Shown piece after piece: positions 50,790-61,746 of a DNA stretch of 64,000 nt. A program made the position numbers and the translations under genes. The stretch is taken from assembly GCA_003952965.2 (NCBI GenBank), contig CM025856.1, forward strand, positions 4,556,517 to 4,620,516, given 5' to 3'. The notes under the pieces were generated by a model. That model was not told the origin of the DNA, searched no databases, and saw only the letters and a list, made by a program, of their open reading frames with translations. Position 1 is the stretch's first letter, and every line of letters starts with the position of its first letter. This stretch comes from Morella rubra (lineage: Eukaryota; Streptophyta; Magnoliopsida; Fagales; Myricaceae).

Positions 50790-51320
50790 TGATCTCGCCG
50801 CCGTCCGCCGCCCTACACGGTGGCGCCGCCGCCATTCTCCTCCATAGGTGGTGATGCTCCTTCGACTCCCCAGGCCATGCTCGTTACATCCCGCTCGGTC
50901 ACCGCTAAGGGTGGTGGTGCTCCGCCGCCGGAGGTGGCTGCTGTGGGTAGCCACTCTTGATCATCTTCTACTGGTTGGCTTGGCTGGTGGCCAAAGTCTT
51001 GCTGTGGCACTATGTCAAGGCAAGTCTTGGTGCTGGCCATGGGCTTGCCATGGCATGTCTGCAGCTGGCTGGCCGGTCTGCCAAGCATGGGCATTGCATG
51101 GTTGTCAAGGGTGCTGGTGCGCCTCGCTTGCGCGCGCGCGCTGATGCCATGGCATGGCTGTGGTGCTTCGGCCGCGCGCGCTATGGGCGTGTCATGTGCT
51201 CCTGCCGCGCGCGCTGTGGGCATGTCAGGAGCCCCATGGGTGTCACTGGGGCCGCGTCTCGCAACTTATCCTCCCAGTCGTGGCCGTGTAGGCCATGGTC
51301 TTCACTTGGGATCCTTTCAG
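50790..51320. other. GC-rich low-complexity stretch
   Basis: GC content is far above the neighbourhood, with many CATGG, GCCATGGCAT and GCGCGCGC words. Four overlapping open frames exist only because stop codons are rare in such DNA. No family is recognised. Such stretches occur in retrotransposon internal regions. Confidence 0.6.
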
Positions 51321-51431
51321 TTCTACTGCTGTCTCCATGCTGCAACATCTGCCAGTAAGGGGGAAGTGTCTGTGACCTGCTTCAACCAGCACAACTTTGA
51401 TGATCATATATCTTCAATGCCTGTGATCTAG

Positions 51432-51680
51432 TCAGGGTACATTCTCTCGACAGTACTTCACACTTGCTTTGCATGCATAGCCAAAGATCAGGCTATTCCA
51501 TGTCATAACATCTTTATTATGCAATTTACAGGAGATTTGCTTTGAACTTCTTGCATCTCCAATTTTGGCAGACATTTTCATCAGGGCAGGTTCAAAAGCA
51601 ATCCTCGCCAGTGTTGGTCTTTGATGCAAAAACACAAATCCTTTGCACCAATGCTGGAGCCCCCGAATGCTCACAGGCAA
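51432..51680 (-). pseudogene. PPR protein fragment
   Basis: An 82-codon frame contains a decayed PPR helix pair: FEPALMKMSAKIGDARSSKQ recalls the usual NALIDMYAKCGD pattern, and CKLHNKDVMTWNSLIFGYA matches the start of the next repeat. The rest of a PPR gene is not found within 500 bases either side. It is a relic, unrelated in position to the PPR gene at 58.7 kb. Confidence 0.55.
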
Positions 51681-51689
51681 ATATGACAG

Positions 51690-52900
51690 TCCAAAGGTAG
51701 TCGAATAGGGATCAAAGCCTGCTCAGCATATCAAAGAATAGACCTAGTGCCTCAACACTGCCGTACTGATTCTAAACATTTCGTTGAACAGGTTATCTGA
51801 AGCTGCCACATTATTTTTGCTCACACTTCAGATATCTACAATGGCTGTTGCAAGTATCACACTGAAATCCGAATGTGCTTCAAATGGGGAACGTATCAAA
51901 GTTGGCAGACACAAATGCGAACCCATTTGCCAGTATCCTCATCTCCACAATGCAACCAGTGCATTCACCAAGGTGTTCTACTTAGGAACCATTCGAAAAC
52001 CGTCTTTAAGCATCTCTATGGTCTTTCAGGGCCAATTGAACTAGTAAAAGCCATCACATTCTGATTCGGAATAAAACTAAACACTTCTAATCTTGCTTTG
52101 TTATCTGCACCAGAAATGTATTGATGACAAAAAAAAAAAAAAAAAAAGCATAGACATACCATTCAAATCCAGTTATCTATGTGCAATTGTGAATGAACCC
52201 CCTATAAGTTGGATCAGCGACTAGAGGACTTTGCTTTGAGCACAATAGGAAAACCAGGGCGGAACCCTTTTGATGCATTTCTCCATACATGTACAAAGCA
52301 TCCTCAGTCTAGGGTTGTTTAAGAAACCTTTAGGATGGAGTTCCAAATGTTTGCTCTAGGCACCTCAATTTGGTCAAATACCGAGTACCCTCATAATTTT
52401 TCAATGCAGTCATGGTTCTGCATTTTTGTCTAACTAAGAGAGGATGGAGTTCTAGAGTTTTTCCATGGGTTGCTTCATTGAGGAAAGACATAATCACAGA
52501 TTAGATGAAACCTCTCTGGAGTACTTCCCTAGGCAGATATAAGCACTCCTTAACGTAACCAAGAACAAACACCTAGGTAGCCATTAAAGAATCATTTTAA
52601 CAAGCTTCACGTAACCAGCCAACAAACACCTCCCTAGCCCATAGAGAGACACTTTGACTTCGAGAGGAGCCGAAGGGAAGGTTCAAGTTTTGATGACACA
52701 TTTTGAGATGCCAAGATTTTGAACTATGCAGACGGCCAATATGTTCTCAATTGATCAGACATCCAACAACAGGTCAATATATAATTCACTTGAGAGTAAC
52801 ATTGTGGTTATACGACAAAATGCACAGAGAATTCAAAGAATAATCTTTTTAAGTGTCTTTGATAAGGGAAACGATAGAGAAGAAAAGGTTGAACAATGAT
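51690..52900. other. Intergenic; nothing recognised
   Basis: No exon chain or repeat boundary was seen. A 20-base A run ends near 52147. Confidence 0.4.
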
Positions 52901-52909
52901 CTAACATTC

Positions 52910-53140
52910 TTATGATGGTCTACCACCTTTAATTCTTCCTCTTCTTCCGACTTCCATCCTTGGAGAACAAACCGTGACCCGCTCAACCCATTTTGGCATC
53001 TCCTCCCTCTTTAACTTCATGCCCATCAAACTACCCCAAGACAAAACCCAGAAACCAAGCCTTTGTTCTTCTCTTTCCCACCACGGAATGCAAACATCCT
53101 CAACTAGCCCAACACCCAAAAATATGTTCAAATTCTCATT
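52910..53140 (-). pseudogene. Decayed partial copy of the 3' end of the membrane protein gene at 53.3 kb
   Basis: The minus-strand frame ending at 52910 (PWWEREEQRLGFWVLSWGS, then WVERVTVCSPRMEVGRRGR) aligns with the end of the neighbouring gene (QWWEKRRTKDWLLGFCLG, then IVERIMVCSPMMDVGRRGR). The first ~80 residues have no counterpart. The order, spacing and orientation show a tandem duplication of the 3' end. Confidence 0.7.
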
Positions 53141-53296
53141 CACTGATCGGACTACCAACAAGAAGTTCATATAGATTTCAACCAAATAGTATATATTGAG
53201 ATGATAAGAGAAAATGCGCAAAGAATTAAAAGAATCGAATTGAGTTGAACCATGACATAAGAAAAATAATATCTTTCTTTGTTTTATAGAGCTGTC

Positions 53297-53743
53297 TTAC
53301 AATCCTCTACCACCTTTTCTTCGTCCTCTTCTTCCGACATCCATCATTGGAGAACAAACCATAATCCGTTCAACAATATTTTGCATCTGGTCCTTCTTTA
53401 ACCCCAAGCCCACGAAAACTACCCCAAGGCAAAATCCCAAAAGCCAGTCTTTAGTTCTTCTCTTTTCCCACCACTGAATCAGAAAACGCCCAAGCAGCCA
53501 AAAACCAAGAAACCCACCAAGCACATTGCGCTCTAACTCCTTCCCGAACAACAAACCCAAGCCACAAATCCCCAAGAACCCAAGGAGTAATGCTTTTCTC
53601 TTCCTTTTACTACTCCACCCATCAAAGCTACCTCCTCCAAATATCTTCCAAAACCACACGGCCCCTCCATTTCTATCTCCACCACCGATTTCCCCAACAA
53701 CCAAATTTAACGGCGGAGGTAGAATGTTGACTTCAGAGGCCAT
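53297..53743 (-). CDS. Small multi-pass membrane protein, 148 residues
   Basis: I do not recognise the family. The frame is open upstream to 54298, but MASEVNILPPPL at 53743 is the likely start: the upstream part has no family-like character and reads like a 5' leader. The protein has a Gly-rich N-terminal third (GEIGGGDRNGGAVWFWKIFG), a basic KRKRK, then three hydrophobic segments (ALLLGFLGICGLGLLFG, VLGGFLGFWLLGRFLI, WLLGFCLGVVFVGLGL) and a basic C-terminus (GRRGRRKGG). No introns are needed. Plastid or endomembrane location is possible. The partial copy next door supports a coding gene. Confidence 0.65.
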   Translation of the reverse strand: MASEVNILPPPLNLVVGEIGGGDRNGGAVWFWKIFGGGSFDGWSSKRKRKALLLGFLGICGLGLLFGKELERNVLGGFLGFWLLGRFLIQWWEKRRTKDWLLGFCLGVVFVGLGLKKDQMQNIVERIMVCSPMMDVGRRGRRKGGRGL

Positions 53744-54299
53744 GATAGAAATCCCTTCGAATATGAACCTTAGTAATCTTAGAGACCCTTTTCTCCTTTT
53801 GTGTTTTCTTGCACATATGAAGGGCTTTTTGGAATTTTTGGGAATTTTTGCACATATTATTGGGTTTTGTATCTGGGTTGGATAAGAAGAAACAAGCGAA
53901 GAGCGAATGCAAGAAAGTTTTGGTGCAAGAATGGTGGTGTTGCAAAGAGAAGTTCTCTTTATACAAACTGGGCATGAAAGAAGAAACTCATGCGAGAGGC
54001 CAGATTGGGTTTTGAAGTAAAGCGTCTCCTGCATTGTGCTGTCTGACAGAGAGTCCCTGTGATCTGTGTATCCAAATATGAGAGAAGACACTCGCGAGAG
54101 GTGAAGACGGGGTACTTGGGTTGCGGGGATGCTTTCTCTTCTCAAATTAGCAGCATTGTTTTGTGAGCGAGGAGGATTTTTTTCTTCCCGTTGCCCTTTC
54201 TCTTTTTGACTGTTTTGTTTTCTTTCGGCTGCGGAGCAACCGAGCGAGGATTTATTTTGTATTGGGCTGAAAAATTGCAGTGTGTCTATGTGGGCCATT

Positions 54300-57200
54300 T
54301 TGTTGAAGGTTGAGATCCACTAAATGGATCCACTAAAGCCAACTTCACCTATTATCCAAAGCCATTATGTGGAGTCAGACCCTCCCATAATAGAAAGAGC
54401 AGATGACAGCAATGGTTAAGGTTGGTTCATCCATAAATATGACTGAAGGAATATTACTTTGTTCTAGCAAGCAGTAGTAATTATCTCGGTCGGGCAAAAA
54501 ATAAAAATGTTCAGCCTGTATCCATGCTTTCTTTATAGCGGAGTAGGTAACTAAGACAAACTAACGCATCTATATATTTGGACACACAAAACATTAATAT
54601 TGGTCAAAAGTTCAAGCATATGTTATTGCTAATATTTTTAAAAATTATATATTTTGGAAATAGACAAATTGGTTGGAAAAGCTTATAAAAAAGTTGGGAA
54701 TGCATTTATAAGTTATGAAAGTACTTTGTGCATTAATTGTCCTAAGGCGCTATGGCCTACATCGATCAATGCCAGTCGCTTATTATTCTCCCAAAGCTAA
54801 TTAAGAAGCTTGTTAGCTTCAAGATTCATGGATGTTCACGGTTTTAAGTTTTTCCTTCTGATAATTAATTCGCTACTTTATTTTCTTCTGAAAAAAAAAA
54901 AAACAGACCTACAATTTTGGCAAAGGGTAAGAGTGAGTAAAAATTTCTGATAAAAATCGAAATTTTTGGTTCTACTTCCGATTCCAAAAAATTTTGTTCC
55001 AGTTCCGACATATACTGGAACTAGAATCGGAAGTCATTTTTGACAATTTTCAAAATCGGAACCGAAATCGGAAATTCCGCTACCAGAAATTCTAGTGAAA
55101 TTTCTAATTCCGATTTTTCTAAAAATATAAAATAAAAATAGTGCTCAAAATAAAGTATAACATATGTAATTTGATTGAATGTTTATTTTAGAATCTAGAT
55201 TTTGAATGAAAATTTTATATTTATTGTTAACTTATGAAGAATAACTAAAAAATAAAAATTTTCGATTTTGATTTTTTTTTAAAGAAATATGGCTCAAAAT
55301 AAAATAAAATGTATGATGAGTACCGAATTTGTTTAATGTTTATTTTAGAATTTAGATTTTGGTTGAAGATTTACATTTATTGTTAATTTATGATGAATAA
55401 TAGAAAAATCTTCCAAAAATTCAGTCCAAAAATATTTTTAACTCTTTAGGGCCCCAAAAAAATCTATCCAAAAAAGCCTACATGCAGCGAACCAAAATTT
55501 TCAGTTCCATTCCGGTAAAATACTGGAATGGAACCGAAACTAAAAAATTGTATTTCGGTGAATACCAAAACATAACTAAAATTAATTATTCTGGATCCAT
55601 TCGTTCCGCTACTCACCTTTAGCAAATAGTTTGTCTTTCAAAATTCATAAGTATTATACTCATACTCTTAATTTTTTTTTTCTTTTAAGAAAAAGGGTCT
55701 CTGATGCTGTTTGGACTGAAAACTCCAGATTCAGGTATGCTAGGCCGGGCAGTGGGCCGGTGTCCCAATTAGTTTAAAATTACTGAATCCAAGGTTTTTC
55801 ATAGTTAGCAGCAGCCTAACAATAAATAAGCACAAAGGTTCAACCAAGAGCCCCAAACCCTCACTAGTCTTAAAGCCAGACAAATCAGGTAGTGGCTTTT
55901 CTTTGGTGGGTACTGATTAGAGAATTAAGTACTATCTTATAAAAATGTCGGGTACAAAAATAATGACATTTGTTTGAGAATAAACAATTGATAATGGTGA
56001 GAAGACATATTGTAATAAAATAAAATTAAAAGCACTTTAAATTACTCAAATTATTTGACTTAATTTAGATATTTTTCAAAACAGATCACAAAAATTTGCA
56101 TGATAATTCAACATTGGCATGTTTAGACGTTTAAAACGCTTGTATCTTTTCATCCATGCGTTATGACCATCGAGTCATTATCTATGATGTTGTATTAATT
56201 AAGGGGGAACATTGCTTTATACTCCCAAATTACTCAAGTAATTCTAAAATTTTGGTTACAGAAGTTGGTGAAAAAATAAAGAGAGAGATTTTACTTATAA
56301 AATTTGAATTAATTTTGTTATGTTTATTGTAAATGATAAGAGATGATTTGATGAGAGAGATATATTATTTTAGTTATTTTATTAGACCAAATTTTGGAAT
56401 ACAAACACTACCTTTTATCAAATTGAGCCCTAAAACTACCCACTTGCATTAATTTGCATTTTTAAAAGAGATTCAACCATTAAAATCATGTCACATGTGA
56501 CATAATTTTAACCTTCAGATTTCACTCATCATTTTAAAAATAATTACTTTGCATTTCTATCTTACTATTTAATTTGCATATCTAAATTAATTAAGATATA
56601 TATTCCAAATTTTAGGTTTCTTCAAGATCCACCCAACCTTTTGGATATGTCAATTGTGTTCTAGCTTATATATTTTAGGTAACAGAATTCGATAAAAATA
56701 AAAGAAACTTATTATACATAACACTTTGCCGTAAGTTAACGAGGAGGCTCATTGCTAATGTAGATGGAATTTGAAACAAATTACCAGGCTCACTTTTAGA
56801 ACTTTTTTTTTTTATATAAAAAAATTACACTTTTCATCCACAAACTACATAGGTTATTGCACTTTATACTTTAAACTACCAATTTTGATATATTGCACCA
56901 TCTAGCTACCAATTTTTAATATTTTGCACTCTTTATCAAATTTTCAGACTAAAATAACGATAATGCCCTTGACCCATTTTACATATATTGAAGATATTGT
57001 TGTCAATTCATTAATTTGTCAAGGGTATTATTGTCAAATGAAGGGTGCAAAGTGTTTTAATATCAGTAGTTAAATGGTGTAATGTGTTCAAAGTGGGTAG
57101 TTTAGGGTGCAAAGTGTTTAACATTAGTAGTTTGAGTTTGTAATGTCTTAAAGATGTTAGTTTGAAATGCAATTTATTACTAGACTGATAATTTGTGGGT
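54300..57200. other. AT-rich intergenic DNA
   Basis: No gene seen. It contains the hAT-like repeat described separately and, at about 56820-57180, several diverged repeats of a TGCACTTTATACTTTAAACTAC-like phrase alternating between strands, which gives an inverted-repeat look. Confidence 0.5.
54920..55625. mobile_element. Possible short hAT-like non-autonomous element
   Basis: The left end contains GGTAAGAGTGAGTA and the right end TACTCACCTTTAG, which are imperfect inverted copies. Both flanks carry GCAAA. Inside, runs of TCGGAATTCC-like words are repeated in both orientations (54955-55110 and 55490-55600). No coding sequence is present. The family is inferred only from the AGGTGAGTA-type end. 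Confidence 0.35.
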
Positions 57201-57363
57201 GAAAAATGTATTTATTTTTTAAACAAATAAGTAACATATCATTAAATATAAAAGCATCCGGGAACACAAAAGGAACCATCAACCGCAGAAAATCAGGATG
57301 GATCAAATCCCAGAACTTTAAAGCAATTAATATTGCCCCAAAATCCAGAAACCAATTATGGCC

Positions 57364-57594
57364 TCAATTCCTTCTGATCCACGTACGCCTAGCAAGGCCC
57401 GCATGCTTCATTATCTCATCCGTGTAAAACGTACGCATCAGCGACCTATGAGCAGCAGCCTTCAATTTCGTCGCATGTGGTATGACATGCATTAACGCCT
57501 CCACGATTTCCAGCGAGGATCCAGCCTCCATCTCCCGCCGGCCGCCGGCATCCCGACGCCTCCAGCTAGCCTTCTCTGCCTCTCTCTCCTCCAC
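57364..57594 (-). CDS. Unrecognised small ORF, possible first exon
   Basis: A 76-codon frame with a basic start (SWRRRDAGGRREMEAG) and a regular second half (EIVEALMHVIPHATKLKAAA, then MRTFYTDEIMKHAGLARR). Beyond the stop the same frame continues open (GHNWFLDFGAILIALKFW), which suggests either a one-codon lesion or a missed intron. It lies head to head with the PPR leader at 57.6 kb. No function can be given. Confidence 0.3.
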   Translation of the reverse strand: MEEREAEKASWRRRDAGGRREMEAGSSLEIVEALMHVIPHATKLKAAAHRSLMRTFYTDEIMKHAGLARRTWIRRN

Positions 57595-58696
57595 AGCTCT
57601 TTCCTCTCAGCCTCTCTTTCTCTCTCTTTGGGGATCTCTCTCTCTCAGCTGCCAGTGCCCACCGTCGATTGCCGCCGGCCCGCCGTGCTCCGGTGCTCGT
57701 GCAGGTATCACTCTCTCAGCTAATTGTTGGTTGTGAATCTGTGATTAGGAATTTAGGATTTAGGGCTTGAAAATTGAAATCACTAATTGTTGCTTAATTA
57801 GTTCACGAAAGTTTAACTCTCGCAATTTGGAAATTTGAAGAACTTATTGGAAAGTTTCTATCAAGGCTTGGGAAGGAGAAAAGGACGTCTTTTATCAAGG
57901 CTTGGGAAGAAAGCGAAAAAACTAAGGCAGAGAACAAGTAAGCCCTGCTTGAAACTTATGTTTGTTTGAAGCGTTTGTTGGGGTTGGCATGTAACAGAAT
58001 TACACTGGGAGGGTCATTCACACGGAAATACTGATTGAATGATCTTTTTCTGACTATTTTTATCTGACCATCACTTAATCCTTAACATCATGTTGGACTT
58101 TCATTTCCAGTTATAAAATTTTTGCTGCTGATTTGTTCTTCTGGCCACTAATATTTCTTAAACAAAAGTTCTGGTTGACGCTAATTATATCCTTTATACA
58201 GTTCAAAATGAACTTAATTCTTGGTCCATCTCATACAAAGCCTGAATCTTGGATTTAGTAAGCTCTGGCTCATCTTGCAATTTGGAAAGTTTAACTATTG
58301 TGAATCTGTGATATTATTTTTCGATTGAAGTATTAGACAGATTGTAATTGTGAAATTATGAATTATATTGAAATTGTGTTAGGACTTTGTAGAAATTGAA
58401 TATGCTTATATTGAATTGTGATTAGACTAGGTTGTGAAACTATGATTAGGTTATGAAATTATATTGATTTTTTTTTTTTAGATAATTGATAAGTTTTTGA
58501 TAAAGAAGCCAGCCAGCGTAAAGTCGTCTAGTACTCTTAAAATTTTGATTTGTTTTGTTCAATATTTTAATTTTTTTAGTCCTTAATTTTTGATATTTTA
58601 TCTCTAAGACACTTTTTTTGCATTACGTAGTAATTTTTTTTGGTCATTTTCCCTTAGGAGTTTGCCCCCTTCAATCATTCTTAGTTCCGCCACTGC
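57595..58696 (+). promoter_or_regulatory. Probable promoter, leader and intron of the PPR gene
   Basis: A pyrimidine-rich stretch (57590-57655) typical of plant 5' leaders is followed by a possible donor CAG/GTATCA at about 57705. The remainder is AT-rich, intron-like, and ends with a hAT-like terminus directly before the first ATG of the PPR frame. Confidence 0.35.
58680..58695 (-). mobile_element. hAT-like terminal sequence abutting the PPR start
   Basis: On the minus strand this reads CAGTGGCGGAACTAAG, a form common at the ends of plant hAT elements, followed by a G-rich stretch as in those elements. The other end was not found. Confidence 0.4.
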
Positions 58697-60638
58697 ATGC
58701 ATCCATGGAGAGTGAACTTCCTCCATGACTGTCCAACAGTCAACAAACTACTAAACCTTCTGGATACCACAGGCGCAGGCACAATCACAAGCACAGTGGG
58801 AATCACAACCAACCCGTGGAATACTCGCCTAAGAGAACTAGCAAAGCAATGCCAATTCGCCCAAGCTCTCACTCTCTATCGCCAAATGCTCCGCTCTGGG
58901 GACTCACCCAACGCCTTCACCTTTCCTTTCGTTCTCTCAAATCCTGTGCTTCCCTTTCTCTCCTAATATCTGGCGCACAGCTCCATTCCCACGTCATCAA
59001 AAACAGGGTGCAAATATGAACCCTTTGTACAAACATCTTTGATATCCATGTACTGTAAATGCTATTCAATTGAAGATGCACGTAAAGTGTTTGATGAAAA
59101 TGGGGAATCGAAAAGCTTAGTTGTTTGTTACAATGCTCTAATATCTGGGTATACGTCGAACTCGAGATTTTATGAGGGGTTCACCTTGTTTTGTAAAATG
59201 AGGGAAGCAGGTGTGTCTGCTAATTCAGTTACGATGTTGGGGTTAGTGCCTTTGTGTGCACTACCTGTGCATTTGAGTCTTGGAATGTGCCTTCATGGTT
59301 GTTGTGTTAAGTTTGGGATGGATGATCAAAATGCTGTTGCAAATTGTTTGCTGACAATGTATGTCAAATGTGGAGCGCTTGATTATGCGCTAGAGCTGTT
59401 TAATATGGTTCCTGATAAGGGTTTGATTACTTGGAATGCAATGATTTCTGGGTGTGCTCAAAATGGACTGGCGAGCCATGTTTTGGACCTCTATCATAAG
59501 ATGGAGTTGAATGGCATCGATCCTGATCCCGTGACTCTTGTTGGGGTTCTCTCATCTTGCGCTTACCTTGGTGCACATAAGGTTGGTACTAAGGTAGAAC
59601 AGCGGATGCACAGAAGTGGGTTTGGTTCTAACCCCTTTTTGTGCAATGCGCTGATTAATATGTATGCTAGGTGTGGGAATTTGGCAAAGGCTCGTGCTGT
59701 ATTTGACTACATGCCGGAGAAAAGTGTAGTCTCATGGACAGCAATCATAGGCGGGTATGGAATGCATGGACATGGAGAAATTGCAGTCCAGCTTTTTGAT
59801 GAAATGATAAGTGCTGGAATTAGACCTGATAGAACTGTTTTTGTTAGCGTGTTGGCTGCGTGTAGTCATGCAGGACTGACTGATAAAGGCTTGGAGTATT
59901 TTGCTGCCATGAAGATGCATTACAGGTTGCAGCCGGGTCCAGAGCATTACTCTGTGTGGTGGATCTTTTGGGCCGGGCCGGCCAACTCAAGGAAGCAAAG
60001 GAGGTCATTGAATCTATGCAGGTAAAAGCTGATGGTCCAGTTTGGGGTGCCCTTTTGGGTGCCTGTAAAATTCATAAAGATGTAGAGCTAGCAGAATTGG
60101 CTTTCGAACGGGTTGTTGAGCTTGAACCTATGAATATTGGCTACTATGTGTTGTTATCAAATATATACTGTGAAGCAGAGGATTTGGGGGGGTCTTAAAA
60201 GTTCGAGCAATGATGAGGAAGCAAAAACTCAGAAAGGAGGCCGGGTATAGCTATACTGAATATAAAGGAAGGGTTCACCTTTTCTTCGCTGGGGACAGAA
60301 CGCATCCCCAAACAGAGGAGATATATAGAATGTTGGATGAGTTGGAAAATTCGGTGAAGGATCTTAGTGAGATTCATAAGCATGATCAAGAAAGAAGAAA
60401 GGAAGAACTTTTGAGTGGCATGGGAATTCACAGTGAAAAGCTGGCAATTGCATTTGGGCTCTTAAACACTACGCCGGGGACAGAGATTGTTGTGATGAAG
60501 AACCTTAGGATATGCGAAAACTGCCACTTGTTTATAAAGTTAGTTAGCAAGATTGTGGATCGGCAGTTTGTTGTTAGGGATGCAACCCGTTTCCACCATG
60601 TCAGGAATGGGACCTGTTCTTGCAAAGATTATTGGTGA
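58697..60638 (+). CDS. PPR protein, E/DYW class, MEF10-like (four small frameshifts)
   Basis: Plant PPR proteins of this class bind organelle transcripts and direct C-to-U editing through the DYW domain. The product matches Arabidopsis At3g11460 (MEF10, mitochondrial) along its length, about 635 residues. Pieces in order: NPWNTRLRELAKQCQFAQAL from 58820, the repeats from 59039 (SLISMYCKC, NALISGY, NAMISGCAQNGL, WTAIIGGYGMHGHGE), the E region (VDLLGRAGQLKEAKEVIESM from 59956) and the DYW deaminase (HSEKLAIAFGLL, CENCH, ending CSCKDYW). Breaks: two extra bases near 58935, one extra A near 58996, one base lost near 59952 and one G lost in the G run at 60186-60192. All are indels in short repeats, and the sequence between them is intact. 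The gene may be real with sequencing errors. Confidence 0.85.
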
Positions 60639-60857
60639 ACCTTTAAGAGCCAATACTCCAAGCCTGGTTCAAGCTTTCAAATGACTGTCACAAGATTGGC
60701 ACTTCCAATGCCATTATCATTCACATTGCTTTAAGTCATGCCACTTATCGCTACAACAGCAGCAGTTCCAGAAAACACATTCATCCTCAAGGTATGGAAT
60801 AGTTCTACGCACTGTCAATTTCATTGGAAGTGTCCCTTTACCTGCAAACAACAAGAG

Positions 60858-61060
60858 ATAAAAATAAAATAAAAAGGCAGCCACCCTTTTCCAATCAGTT
60901 TATATAAATCAAAGAAATATCAGATTCTCACCTCCAGTTGTCCCATCCTTTTCGACGCAAATGACAGCCTAATGAAAACCTGCCAATTCCAAGAGTGCAA
61001 GCTGCCAATTATTTGTAAGCGTCTCGGGATCATCAACGGAATCAACCACTATATCAAACG
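60858..61060 (-). pseudogene. Possible exons of an unrecognised minus-strand gene
   Basis: Two minus-strand stretches join with matching phase across a GT-AG intron: one coding DIVVDSVDDPETLTNNWQLA with an internal TAG, about 60942-61060, and one coding TLPMKLTVRRTIPYLEDECV, ending about 60740. I do not recognise the product. The first could be the damaged C-terminal part of the RNase T2 gene just upstream, since ICVEKDGTT recalls its last conserved block. Confidence 0.3.
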
Positions 61061-61269
61061 CCTGACAGCATAATAAGAATCGATAAAACTACCCAAACAT
61101 TTTTTCCACTAGAATCAAAGCTATAAGACTTGGTAGGTATATTCTCTTTTAGCAATGTAGACTATATTTCAGGCTGTCAAACATTAGAACATCCTAATGC
61201 ATTGGAAGCAACTTATGAAGAGAACTCCTTATCAATTTTTAAGGTTTTTATCAACAGTGAAAATGACCT

Positions 61270-61669
61270 GAAAGCCCTTGATGCATATCAATATTCAAAC
61301 AACCTGACTCATCTTGAGAGTCCATAATTTTATGAACTCCTGACGCTGATATTCAGGGTCTGAAATAGCGGCTAAAAGTTCCACTTCATAAGGAGAAAAG
61401 TACCTTCGTGCAAATCTTAAGACATTGTTCCTTAGCTTCCTCTGCTTCATCTGCGGTGTTTAAGAGGAGCTGTACTACTAGTTGGCTGGGGCCACGGCCG
61501 TGGATAATAAAATTGCTAGCGGGACACGCGAGCACTTGATGGATCCGGTATTGCAGAAGGATTTTGGCCATTGCATTGATAAATACATGTAATTATATGC
61601 TATTGATGGAATAGCTAAAACCCAAGACACGAAGATAAAAGCAAAAAAACAAGAAATAAGGAGCTTCAT
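61270..61669 (-). pseudogene. RNase T2 (S-like RNase) gene fragment
   Basis: RNase T2 enzymes are secreted or vacuolar ribonucleases. The start at 61669 gives a signal peptide (MKLLISCFFAFIFVSWVLA) and the family's first block (LSMQWPKSFCNT). After VPLA the frame changes and NFIIHG follows, the first catalytic block with its His; another one-base shift leads to WPQPTSST. Further on, a stretch near 61290-61320 recalls the second catalytic block but is broken. At least two frameshifts and several stops make it non-functional as it stands. S-locus RNases belong to the same family, but nothing here shows self-incompatibility function. Confidence 0.65.
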
Positions 61670-61746
61670 GATTTTTCTTTTGCCAGAGATTTTCTATAGA
61701 ATTTAGATAGAACTTTCGGTGGTAGGAATTTGGATGCCAATTGGAG

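Larger units (their letters stand above)
50140..51430. mobile_element. LTR-retrotransposon-like DNA
   Basis: Read leftward, 50.7 to 50.15 kb looks like an LTR promoter and leader: a TATA box (CCTATATAAGC) near 50537-50546 and a long non-coding leader. Read rightward, a purine tract AAGGGGGAAG just before TGTCTGTGACC at about 51368 looks like a 3' LTR boundary. No gag or pol homology was seen, so orientation and class stay open; a non-autonomous element is possible. It starts exactly where tandem unit 2 loses its match. Confidence 0.4.

Noticed and set aside
50745..51431. Four overlapping long frames in the GC-rich stretch
   Set aside because: GC-rich DNA lacks stop codons by chance; no frame shows domain or codon pattern.
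53526..53885. 119-codon frame on the plus strand
   Set aside because: It is the antisense shadow of the membrane protein gene.
53744..54298. N-terminal 185-codon extension of the membrane protein frame
   Set aside because: Its composition is uneven and poor in recognisable features, and MASEVN at 53743 is a better start; it is likely 5' leader that happens to be open.
61270..61669. An S-locus with S-RNase
   Set aside because: Only an RNase T2 fragment with frameshifts is visible and no F-box genes are nearby.
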